DNA from: UBA6176 sp032119375
GTDB lineage: Bacteria; Verrucomicrobiota; Verrucomicrobiia; Limisphaerales; UBA9464
Assembly (NCBI GenBank): GCA_964430505.1
Contig: CAYSGH010000007.1
Coordinates: 1 to 64,000 of the forward strand
Direction: 5' to 3'
DNA length: 64,000 nucleotides
Positions 1-7,433 of the stretch are shown here, one piece after another. A program made the position numbers and the translations under genes. The notes below the pieces were generated by a model, which did no database searches, was not told the origin of the DNA, and worked only from the letters and a program-made list of their open reading frames with translations. The first letter of the stretch is position 1; every line of letters begins with the position of its first letter.

Positions 1-109
1 GGCACGCCCGGCCCGTCGGGCAAGTTCGCGCGGGCCACGCCCAACCCCGCGCTAGGGCGTTTGGCCGGCCGATGGAAAGCCCCGGTGAAGAGGGTCCGTC
101 GAAAAGGGT

Positions 110-127
110 TAGTGTGCCGCCCTCTAA
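110..127. repeat. Left terminal inverted repeat of the IS630 element
   Basis: Eighteen bases identical to the reverse complement of 1249-1266, including the TA dinucleotide that is probably the duplicated target. Confidence 0.93.
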
Positions 128-166
128 CTGATTTACATTATCAGGCAAGCAAGCCATGATTGCTCC

Positions 167-1252
167 ATGCCTAGGGTCGCACCGGTCGTTGAACTCACGG
201 AATCACAGCGCTCAGAACTCGAGAGCCGGGTCCGGGCGTCGAGATCCAGCCGTTCTCAGGTCTTGCGCGCACGGATCGTCTTGCTGGCAGCCGCGGGTCA
301 TCCAAGCGATGAAATCGCCGAAAAGCTGGAGGCCCCCCAGCAGACCGTTGGCAAATGGCGGCGACGCTTCTGCAAGGAGGGGCTGAAGGGACTCGAGGAC
401 CTGCCCCGGTCAGGTCGCCCGATGCGGTTGGACGTCGCCAAGATCCATCGAGTCCTGACGGAGGTCACCCAGCCACCGGCTTCGCGCTCGCAGTGGAGCA
501 CTCGCTCCATGGCGCGTCACGCCGGCGTCTCCAAAAGCCATGTCCAAGCCCTCTGGAGCCGCAACGACATCAAGCCGCACGTCCGGCGCACGTTCAAGGT
601 GTCACGCGATCCAAGCTTCGAGGCAAAGTTCTGGGACGTCATCGGACTCTACCTCAATCCCCCGCAAAAGGCCCTGATTCTGTGCTGTGACGAGAAGAGC
701 CAATGCCAGGCGCTGGAGCGAACCCAGCCCGGACTGCCCCTTGGGATGGGCCATGTCAGCACCAAGACGCACGACTACATCCGCCACGGGACGCTCACCT
801 TGTTTACTGCGCTGTCGTACCTGGATGGGAAGCTCATCAGCCAGACCGCCAAGCGGCACACCCATGCGGAATGGCTTCAGTTCCTGAAGCATATCGAGGC
901 AGAAACCCCGCCGGATCAGGAATTGCATCTGATCATCGACAACTACGCCACCCACAAGCATCCCAAGGTCCTGCGGTGGCTCAAGGCCCGCCCGCGCTTC
1001 CACCTCCATTTCACGCCGACAAGCAGCTCGTGGATGAACATGGTGGAGCGATTCTTCCGAGACCTGACGGAGGACGTGGTGCGCCACGGAAGCTTCGAGA
1101 GCGTCAAGGAACTGACCGCCGCCATCTTGGACTACCTGCATGAGCGGAACCTCAACCCGAAGCCCTACCAGTGGCGCGCGAAAGGCGCCGACATCTTGGC
1201 TAAGATCCAGCGGGCGAGGGGAAAACTGGGAATAATAAAGCAATGCACTTAG
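167..1252 (+). CDS. IS630 family transposase
   Basis: A 361-residue DDE transposase that cuts and joins the ends of its own element at TA targets. An N-terminal helix-turn-helix (about residues 45-70, DEIAEKLEAPQQTVGKWRRR) is followed by a second DNA-binding segment and the RNase H-like catalytic core. The likely triad is D175 (in CCDEKSQ), D258 (in IIDNYATHKH) and E294 (in WMNMVERFF). The 35-residue spacing between the second Asp and the Glu is typical of the family. No frameshift or internal stop is present, so the gene should be functional. It is the only gene inside the inverted repeats, and its reading frame ends within the right repeat. Confidence 0.95.
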   Translation: MPRVAPVVELTESQRSELESRVRASRSSRSQVLRARIVLLAAAGHPSDEIAEKLEAPQQTVGKWRRRFCKEGLKGLEDLPRSGRPMRLDVAKIHRVLTEVTQPPASRSQWSTRSMARHAGVSKSHVQALWSRNDIKPHVRRTFKVSRDPSFEAKFWDVIGLYLNPPQKALILCCDEKSQCQALERTQPGLPLGMGHVSTKTHDYIRHGTLTLFTALSYLDGKLISQTAKRHTHAEWLQFLKHIEAETPPDQELHLIIDNYATHKHPKVLRWLKARPRFHLHFTPTSSSWMNMVERFFRDLTEDVVRHGSFESVKELTAAILDYLHERNLNPKPYQWRAKGADILAKIQRARGKLGIIKQCT

Positions 1253-1266
1253 AGGGCGGCACACTA
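1249..1266. repeat. Right terminal inverted repeat of the IS630 element
   Basis: Reverse complement of 110-127 with no mismatch. It contains the transposase stop codon. Confidence 0.93.
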
Positions 1267-1974
1267 GGCCGTCCTGGCGGTCTAACCCGCTAGCATCCGT
1301 TTCTCCTGGCTCCCGGGCGGCTTGCTGTAGTTCCCCTGAGGCCTAGTCCGCCCCCCCGTTTTACTTTTGTGGCGGCTGTTATCCGAGTGTCGTGATGCGA
1401 ACCGCGAACCCCATGCCCGTTCGCAAGGTTCAACCCGCGCGCTTGGGACACTCGGCCAGCCAAATCCTGCAAGACCCTTGTAAGAATCAGCTCCCTGGCT
1501 GCGATGCATGTCGTGGAACCATCGTGGGGCTGCCGCCCATCACGTTCCTAGTTGGCGGAACCGGGCGGATCCCGTCGATGCCGTCAGGAAGTCCAGGATG
1601 GATTGGCAACGGGAAATCGGGAGGGCGATGTCGGGCATGGGACGCTTGGACAGCAAGATGTGCGCGATGCGGACGCTGGCGTCATGGGGCTTAGGATACG
1701 GTTGGATGACCCAGTTCGCATGGCTGGACGCGAGGTCCCCGGGCGCCATCAGTGCCCGGTGCGGTCACTTGGCGGCCATGCGTTCATCGATCCGGAGCAA
1801 GCGGAGCAGCAAGGCCGGGGGCCAGTCTTGCATCCATGGAGCGATCCTCCCCATCCCATCAAGCCCTTCCGAGCGACTGGGGCCGTCGCGGAAGGTCCGA
1901 TGGATTCCGATGCGAATGAGCGACCAGTCCATGCTTTAGCTATAGAAACCAAAACCGAAGAAAGACAAACCCAT
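1267..1974. other. Intergenic stretch between the IS element and the tubulin-like gene
   Basis: No convincing gene. On the minus strand one frame reads plausibly in two pieces separated by a TGA at 1765-1767: a 55-residue ORF (1765-1932, starting MDWSLIRIGIHRTF) and a 69-residue ORF (1540-1749). Third positions in the first piece are GC-rich, so a decayed gene is possible, but I recognise no family. Plus-strand extension of the tubulin-like frame back to 1552 gives low-complexity sequence unlike protein. TATAGA at 1941-1946 could be a -10 element for the downstream gene, but I see no good -35. Confidence 0.4.
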
Positions 1975-3549
1975 ATGATGGTAGCCAAGAAAATCCTTGT
2001 TGTCTCGATGGGGCGTGCTGGCAACGCCGTGGCCTCCGCGTTCCTCGACAAGCTCATGCTGGAAAGCGGCGTCGGCCCCAATGGCGAGCCGCCGTCTGAC
2101 CCAAACCTTGCGGCGGCGCTGGAGGTGTTCTGCGACCGCACAAGCAGCGGGCATTTGGTCCCACGCCGGTTGATGGCGGCGGGTGCCCGGGAGCACCTGC
2201 CGCCCGAGGAAGGCCCAAACCGGGCCGCTTATCCCGGCGAGAGCTACATCTTGGACGAAACCCCTAGCGTGGAGAGCACGAACTATGTTGGTTGGTACAC
2301 GGAGCAAAGCTCGGTGCAGAGGATCTTTGACAAGATCGACAACTTCGTTTTGGAGACAAAGCCAGCTTACCTTGACCATACCCATAGGGGTTCGGGCTCC
2401 CTGATATGGCAGCACTACAACAAGCCGAAAGAGGTGCATGAGTTTGAATCCCTTAACGAGATGGAGTCGAAGATCCTTCAGGACATGATCCGCGACAAGG
2501 AGCCGCATGAAGACGGGGAATTTCGAAGCGAGGACGCCACAGACAGGATACTCCGGCGCATCAACCTCCTCAACGAGAGCCTGGACCAGCGGGCGGTGCT
2601 GGTCTTCTTTGCCGTCGCGGGAGGCTATGGCTCTGGTTGTGGATCACTTCTCCTAGAACAGTTGAAGGAGGAATTTGTCACATCGAAGTTGCCCGTCATC
2701 GCCTTTCCCATCACCCCGTTTTCGGATCCGGACAAGCAGGAGTTCCCTTGGGAGCCCTATAATGCGGGGCTTGCATGCCGGATAATTTGGCCCCACGCGA
2801 ACGCGTCTGTTGTCCTCAGCAACGATGCGGCGTACAAGGCCGCCCAGCAGGGCGGTGGGCAACCGGATTATCCTAAACTGAACCATGTCATCGCCGAGGC
2901 GCTGTGCACCCTGGTGGCTCCCATCCTGTGGCCGGACGCGAATGGCCAGCGCCTCGGGATCCGGGGCATCCTCGGACCCATGTCCATCCGAGGGCGATCC
3001 TCATTCTGGCCTTGGCGGGACGGGCCGCCGCACACCGTACGCGTCTTCCCCGTCTCCAACTGCATCTTCTCACTATCCTTGGCCGTGTCGGCGAATGCAC
3101 CTGACGTCGGTGGAGCCGGCCTTGCCAAGCGGTTGCTTGCGGGTGACTTGCAGCATCTGTCGTCCGAGGCTGGAGGCGTTTGGCATCACATGGCGGCCGT
3201 GTATTCGGGGCCCGCAGAGGGTGCGGCAGCCTTCAAGGCCGCGATCCCAAATGGTCAGGCCCTCATCGCCATCAACCCCCGCGCGAAGCAGGCCAGGGTA
3301 ATCGCAGGGGGCATGAACAGCGCGCTCAAGGCCACATTCGAAGGCCTGTCCACGAAGTTCGACGAGCTATTGAAACGACATGCATGGACTCATTATTTCC
3401 AGTGCCTCGAATATGACGCCGACATGAACCTCCACGACGCAGGTTCGTATCTCCGTGACACCACCCAAGAGATTGCCGATTACGCGGACAAGAAGCTTTT
3501 GCAAGAAGCCGAGGAGTCCATTCAGAAACAGATCAACTTAGGAATATGA
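1975..3549 (+). CDS. Divergent bacterial tubulin-like GTPase
   Basis: A 524-residue protein that I read as a tubulin homologue, closest in feel to Prosthecobacter BtubA/BtubB. Seen: N-terminal VVSMGRAGNAVASAF (9-23) matches the tubulin T1 segment (GQAGNQ type); SSGHLVPRRLM (57-67) matches the 'SSGxYVPRAI' stretch; AGGYGSGCGSLLLEQLKEEF (215-234) is the T4 signature GGGTGSG with Thr replaced by Tyr; EPYNAGLA (260-267) is T5; LSNDAAY (281-287) matches the base-contacting DNEALY segment; LNHVIAEAL (302-310) starts core helix H8; and KFDELLKRHAWTHYFQCLEY (461-480) matches the C-terminal KRAFxHWY helix. Extra sequence lies at about 75-190 and the T7 acidic loop is not obvious. The ATG at 1975 (another at 1978) is preferred because upstream sequence is not protein-like; only a weak purine run (1957-1964) precedes it. 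It is solitary: there is no second tubulin or kinesin-light-chain-like partner beside it. Polymerisation is inferred, not shown. Confidence 0.8.
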   Translation: MMVAKKILVVSMGRAGNAVASAFLDKLMLESGVGPNGEPPSDPNLAAALEVFCDRTSSGHLVPRRLMAAGAREHLPPEEGPNRAAYPGESYILDETPSVESTNYVGWYTEQSSVQRIFDKIDNFVLETKPAYLDHTHRGSGSLIWQHYNKPKEVHEFESLNEMESKILQDMIRDKEPHEDGEFRSEDATDRILRRINLLNESLDQRAVLVFFAVAGGYGSGCGSLLLEQLKEEFVTSKLPVIAFPITPFSDPDKQEFPWEPYNAGLACRIIWPHANASVVLSNDAAYKAAQQGGGQPDYPKLNHVIAEALCTLVAPILWPDANGQRLGIRGILGPMSIRGRSSFWPWRDGPPHTVRVFPVSNCIFSLSLAVSANAPDVGGAGLAKRLLAGDLQHLSSEAGGVWHHMAAVYSGPAEGAAAFKAAIPNGQALIAINPRAKQARVIAGGMNSALKATFEGLSTKFDELLKRHAWTHYFQCLEYDADMNLHDAGSYLRDTTQEIADYADKKLLQEAEESIQKQINLGI

Positions 3550-4249
3550 TGCCGCTGCGGTGCGCCGGGCGTCGGAGTCGGGGGCGCCGGCGCACCGCGA
3601 TGACACCGGCTCGGGTTGCATTGGTTTGGGATGCTCAGGCCGCCCGTTGGTCCGCCCTTGGGGTGCGCGGCCGGCGCGCGATGGCGGGCAGCCTGGCAGT
3701 GATTGGCTTCGCGCGGGAATGCGACGCCCGCATTTGGGCTGGAGCCGTCGGCCGCATGGCATCGGTCCGGCCTCCGTAGCTCGAGACTTTGGGAACCGCA
3801 AAACCGGGCCTTTGGGATGGGCAAGCGGCGGCCTGCTGGGTCGCGCCGTCCCGGCCCGTTGGGCTCCATGGCACCCAGCATGGTCGCCGTGCTCATCCGG
3901 CGCGCTTCCGTTCCGTGCCATTTCCAAGGGACACGAAGGGCTACGGGGTCGTTCCGAGCAGGGCTTTTCCAATGCGTCGAGTGTGGGGCGGTTTGGGGCG
4001 GTGTTGCCGGCAAGGCACGGAGGCCCGGACGTTGTGGGCCTGCTCCCAGGTGAGGGATCTCCGGTGCCCGCGCATCGCGGCGTGATCGCAACGTGCCCAT
4101 GCAGGGACGGTTGCTGGTTTGCTCGGGATTCGAGGCGGGGTGGCGTTCCGTTGGGGTTGCATCGCCCACCCTGGGCCGTGGCCTCTTGGCCCCTTTCCTT
4201 GGACGTTGGTTTCGGCGCTTGAACGCATCGGTGAACGCCGATATGAAGC
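3550..4249. other. 700-base stretch without a recognisable gene
   Basis: All frames give arginine-, proline- and glycine-rich translations with no domain I recognise. I see no RNA gene, repeat or terminator with a T-tract. The right end should contain the promoter and ArsR operator of the downstream arsenic operon, but I could not pick out a convincing dyad. Confidence 0.5.
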
Positions 4250-4651
4250 GTGCCCGTGGAAGCCTTGGTCACGTTGGCGCGCGCGATGTCGGACCCGATG
4301 CGGGTCCGCATCCTCGCGTTGATTTGCGGGCGCGAGGTCTGCGTGTGCGAGCTGTGCGAGGTCCTGGGCGCGCGGCAATCGACGTTGTCCACGCACCTGG
4401 CCGCCATTCGGCGGGCCGGCATCGCCCGGGCGCGCCGCGAGGGGCGTTGGATGCATTACTCGCTGGCTCCGGCATGGCGCGCCCGGGTCATGGCGTTCCT
4501 GGCGTTGGCGGGCCCGGACGCCGGCCCGCGTGGATGGCGGTCCCGTGACGAGGGCCGGTTGCGCGCGTGCCAACGGGCCGGGAGCCCGGGGCCGTGCCGG
4601 GAGGCGGTTGGCGCGACAAGACGGGAAGGGGGCCATGCCGATGCGTCGTGA
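4250..4651 (+). CDS. arsR: ArsR/SmtB family metalloregulator
   Basis: A 133-residue winged-helix repressor that should bind the operon promoter and release it on binding As(III). The core (about residues 8-75) is typical: LARAMSDPMRVRIL, the α3 segment REVCVCELCEVL with a CVC-type cysteine pair and a third Cys, recognition helix RQSTLSTHLAAIRRAG, and the wing REGRWMHYSL. The Cys-rich helix matches the arsenic-sensing site of ArsR rather than the zinc site of SmtB. I used a GTG start at 4250; an ATG at 4286 would remove the first helix. The tail overlaps the start of the aquaporin gene, so the genes are probably co-transcribed and autoregulated. Confidence 0.85.
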   Translation: MPVEALVTLARAMSDPMRVRILALICGREVCVCELCEVLGARQSTLSTHLAAIRRAGIARARREGRWMHYSLAPAWRARVMAFLALAGPDAGPRGWRSRDEGRLRACQRAGSPGPCREAVGATRREGGHADAS

Positions 4652-5291
4652 ATGGGCGGCGGAGTTGGCGGGCACGTTCCTCCTGGTCTTCCTGGGAACG
4701 GGCGCGGTGATGACCTCGGGGACGAACCCCACGGGCGTGACGCACGCCGACGTGGCCATGGCGTTTGGCTTGGCTGTTTTTGCCGCCATCACGGCGTTCG
4801 GGCCCGTCAGCGGCGCCCACATCAACCCGGCGGTGACGGTGGGGTTGGCCGTGGCCGGGCGGGTGTCGTGGCGGGTGGTGCCGGGCTACGTGGCGAGCCA
4901 GTTGGCGGGCGCCATGCTGGCCAGCGCGGCGTTGCGGCTCCTGCTGGGGAGCGGCAAGGCGATGGGCGCGACGTTGCCGTCCGGGCCGGCATGGCAGTCG
5001 TTCGCCGTGGAGCTGGCCTTCACGTTCCTTCTGTTCCTCGTGGTGCTACGCGTGTCCGGCCAGGACGCCGAGCGAGGGCCCGGAGCGGGCCTTGCCATCG
5101 GGGCGGTGGTGGCCTTGGAGGCGTTGGTGGGCGGGCCGGTGTCGGGGGCTTCCATGAACCCGGCGCGGTCCTTCGGCCCCGCCGTGGTGTCCGGGGCATG
5201 GGATTCGCATTGGGTGTACTGGGTGGCCCCGATGACGGGGGCGATCCTGGCGGTGCCGGTGGCTCGCTGGATGGATCGCCGCGTCGCGTAG
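4635..5291 (+). CDS. Aquaglyceroporin (MIP family), probable arsenite channel
   Basis: A 218-residue six-helix channel protein. Both pore half-helix motifs are intact: SGAHINPAVT with N64-P65-A66 and SGASMNPARSF with N175-P176-A177 and the selectivity Arg after it. In arsenic operons such channels (AqpS type) let As(OH)3 leave the cell down its gradient after arsenate reduction, replacing an ArsB or Acr3 pump; no pump gene is seen here. The ATG at 4635 follows a purine-rich site at 4622-4631 and lies inside the end of arsR. It is in the same operon as the reductase gene 33 bases downstream. Substrate is inferred from context. Confidence 0.85.
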   Translation: MPMRREWAAELAGTFLLVFLGTGAVMTSGTNPTGVTHADVAMAFGLAVFAAITAFGPVSGAHINPAVTVGLAVAGRVSWRVVPGYVASQLAGAMLASAALRLLLGSGKAMGATLPSGPAWQSFAVELAFTFLLFLVVLRVSGQDAERGPGAGLAIGAVVALEALVGGPVSGASMNPARSFGPAVVSGAWDSHWVYWVAPMTGAILAVPVARWMDRRVA

Positions 5292-5324
5292 GTCGTGTGG
5301 GAAACGGTTGGAAAGGATGAGCTG

Positions 5325-6266
5325 ATGATGACGCTGGGTGAACTGAAGGCGGTGCTCTCGGGAAGCGGGGACGCCCATGTGCGGTTTCGGTTGCCTTCGG
5401 GGGCACCGGTGGCGGCGCATGCGCACGTGACGGAGGTGGCGCGGGTGGACAAGCGGTTCATCGACTGCGGGGGCACGTTCCGCCGCGAGTCGTGGTGCCG
5501 TCTCCAGACATGGGTGGCGGACGACGTGGGGCATCGCCTGACGGCGGGCCGGCTGCTGGGGGCGCTGGTGAAGGCCGGTCCCACGCTGGATGCGGACGCG
5601 GACGGACTGGGAGTGGACGTGGAGCACGAGGACGGCGTGGTGAGCCAGTATCCGTTGCTGAAGGTTGCGGCCGAGCCGGGCGCGCTGGTGCTGGAGCTGG
5701 GGCAACGGCACACGGATTGCCTGGCGAAGGAACTGTGCGTGCCGGCGCCGGTGCAGGCCGCGCCCATCACGTTTGGGCGACGCCCGGCGGCGGTGGTCCC
5801 CGCGCCGGCTTCTGCGCCGGTTGGCGTGCCGACGCCCGTGACGGAGCTGCCGTTGGTGCTCGTGTTGTGCACGGGCAACTCTTGCCGGAGCCACCTGGCG
5901 GAGGGGTTCCTGCGGGCGGCGTCCCAAGGCCGCTTCCGGGTCGCGAGCGCGGGCAGTCGCCCGGCCGGCTACGTGCATCCGTTGGCGATCCGGGCGATGG
6001 CCGAGGTGGGCATCGACATTTCGGGGCACAGCTCCAAGCACCTGGACGAGTTCCTGCGTGAACGCGTGGAGACGGTGATCACGGTTTGTGGCAATGCGGA
6101 CCAGGCCTGCCCCACGTTCCCCGGGCAGGTGCGGCGGCTGCATTGGCCGTTTGACGACCCGGCCCACGCCACGGGGACGGACGAGGAGAAGATGGCCGTG
6201 TTCCGCCGGGTTCGTGACGAGATCGCGCGGGTGTTCGGGGCGTACGCGGCGGGGCGGTTGGCGTGA
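5325..6266 (+). CDS. DUF6428 domain fused to low-molecular-weight arsenate reductase
   Basis: A 313-residue two-domain protein. Residues 1-140 resemble DUF6428 (start MMTLGELKAVLSGSG), a small family commonly encoded beside arsenic genes. A Pro/Ala linker (about 150-173) leads to a low-molecular-weight tyrosine-phosphatase fold of the ArsC type. Its catalytic loop VLCTGNSCRSHLAEG carries C182 and R188 (CX5R), and a later DDP near the C-terminus (in WPFDDPAHATG) supplies the usual acid. It should reduce As(V) to As(III), which then exits through the upstream aquaporin. GAAAGGA (5311-5317) sits at good distance from the ATG at 5325. Fusion of the two domains in one chain is unusual. The stop overlaps the next gene's GTG. 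Confidence 0.85.
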   Translation: MMTLGELKAVLSGSGDAHVRFRLPSGAPVAAHAHVTEVARVDKRFIDCGGTFRRESWCRLQTWVADDVGHRLTAGRLLGALVKAGPTLDADADGLGVDVEHEDGVVSQYPLLKVAAEPGALVLELGQRHTDCLAKELCVPAPVQAAPITFGRRPAAVVPAPASAPVGVPTPVTELPLVLVLCTGNSCRSHLAEGFLRAASQGRFRVASAGSRPAGYVHPLAIRAMAEVGIDISGHSSKHLDEFLRERVETVITVCGNADQACPTFPGQVRRLHWPFDDPAHATGTDEEKMAVFRRVRDEIARVFGAYAAGRLA

Positions 6267-7366
6267 ATGGGCGGGCGCCGGGTTGGGAGCAGACGCGGGA
6301 GTTGGTGCTTCGCGGCATCGATGCCGGGTGGCATCGGGGATTCCAAGCGACCGTTCGCCACGGCGACGAGGCATGGGACCTGAGCCTCGGCACGACGTCG
6401 GGGGGCGACGCGATGACTCCCTCGACGTGTTGCCCGTGGTTGTCCGCGGGCAAGCCCCTGACGGCGCTGGTGGTGGCCCGGGCCGTTCAGGCGGACGTGT
6501 TGGACTGGGACGATCCGGTGGTGCGTTGGGTGCCGGAGTTCGGGGGCGGCGGAAAGCATGAGGTCACGATCCGGCACGTCCTGAACCACACGGGTGGGTT
6601 TCGGTCCGGGGACAACCTGGAGCCTGGCTGGGACTGGTGGATGGCCTTGGCTCACGTATGCGCCGCGCCGTTGGAATCCGGATGGGTGCCGGGAACGACG
6701 GCGGGCTACCACGCGCGGGGCTCATGGCTGGTCTTGGGCGAGGTGTTGCGCAGGGCGTGGGGGAAGGACTTCGAGTCCTTGGTTGTGCGCGAGGTCACGC
6801 GTCCCTTGGGTTGCGAGGGGCTGCGGTTCTCGTGGACGCGCGAGGCGGCGTTGGCTTGCGGCATGGGCTGGTCGGGGTTGGTCGCGTCGGGCCCAATGGG
6901 CGCCGGGCCTGGAGGGCATGGCGAAGCGGCCAAGGAGCCGGCGCGGGTGGATCCGGGTTCGGGGCTGCGTGGGACGGCACGGGAGATGGCGCGGTGGTAC
7001 GCGGCGTTGGTGACGCCACCACCGGGATGGCTCGACGGATCGTTGGTGGCCGAGCTGGTACGACCGCAGCGGGCCGGCGTTGTGGACCGCACCTTTGGGG
7101 CGGTGATGTCCATGGGACTTGGGTTCATCTTGAACACCGGGGCGTCCGGGGGACTGCCGACGCCTTACGGCTATGGCCCGCATGCGAGCGCCCGTGCGTT
7201 CGGCCACAGTGGGAGCCAGTCCACGTGCGCGTTTGCAGACCCGGCACATGGGCTTGCGGTGGCCTGGTGCTTTTGCGGGATGCCGGGTGAGCCGATCCAC
7301 CAACGACGGCAACGCGAGGTCAACGCCGCCATATACCAGGACCTTGGGCTTGCGCTCGGTTGTTGA
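6263..7366 (+). CDS. Serine beta-lactamase-like hydrolase (class C / EstB family)
   Basis: A 367-residue protein of the beta-lactamase superfamily (COG1680). It has the nucleophile motif S61-A-G-K64 and an HSG box (FGHSGSQST) that takes the place of KTG. The second motif aligns as Y149-H-A151, so the usual Asn of YxN is replaced. It lacks a clear signal peptide, so it may act in the cytoplasm as an esterase or peptidase. The GTG start overlaps the stop of the arsenate reductase gene (GTGA, 6263-6266), which implies translational coupling to the arsenic operon, but I know of no arsenic role for this family. Substrate unknown. Confidence 0.8.
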   Translation: MNGRAPGWEQTRELVLRGIDAGWHRGFQATVRHGDEAWDLSLGTTSGGDAMTPSTCCPWLSAGKPLTALVVARAVQADVLDWDDPVVRWVPEFGGGGKHEVTIRHVLNHTGGFRSGDNLEPGWDWWMALAHVCAAPLESGWVPGTTAGYHARGSWLVLGEVLRRAWGKDFESLVVREVTRPLGCEGLRFSWTREAALACGMGWSGLVASGPMGAGPGGHGEAAKEPARVDPGSGLRGTAREMARWYAALVTPPPGWLDGSLVAELVRPQRAGVVDRTFGAVMSMGLGFILNTGASGGLPTPYGYGPHASARAFGHSGSQSTCAFADPAHGLAVAWCFCGMPGEPIHQRRQREVNAAIYQDLGLALGC

Positions 7367-7433
7367 AGCGGATGGCCGACTTGTGCGTGGCCTTGAATGT
7401 TGGGGGCTGAATCCCGAACCTACGTGGCAGCGC

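Larger units (their letters stand above)
110..1266 (+). mobile_element. Complete IS630-family insertion sequence
   Basis: The element has perfect terminal inverted repeats: 110-127 reads TAGTGTGCCGCCCTCTAA and 1249-1266 is its exact reverse complement. The outermost TA on each side (110-111 and 1265-1266) fits the TA target duplication made by IS630/Tc1-mariner elements, which leaves 16-bp repeats proper. One transposase gene fills the interior, and its stop codon (1250-1252) lies inside the right repeat. The intact repeats and intact gene suggest a recent, possibly still active insertion. The 109 bases to its left hold no recognisable gene. Confidence 0.93.

Noticed and set aside
1552..1974. 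N-terminal extension of the tubulin-like protein back to an ATG at 1552
   Set aside because: The extra residues are Gly/Arg/Asp-rich with no family match, and the tubulin fold begins right after the ATG at 1975.
3538..4825. Long minus-strand open frames around 3.5-4.8 kb
   Set aside because: Arg/Pro/Ala-rich translation with no domain, partly antisense to arsR and the aquaporin gene.
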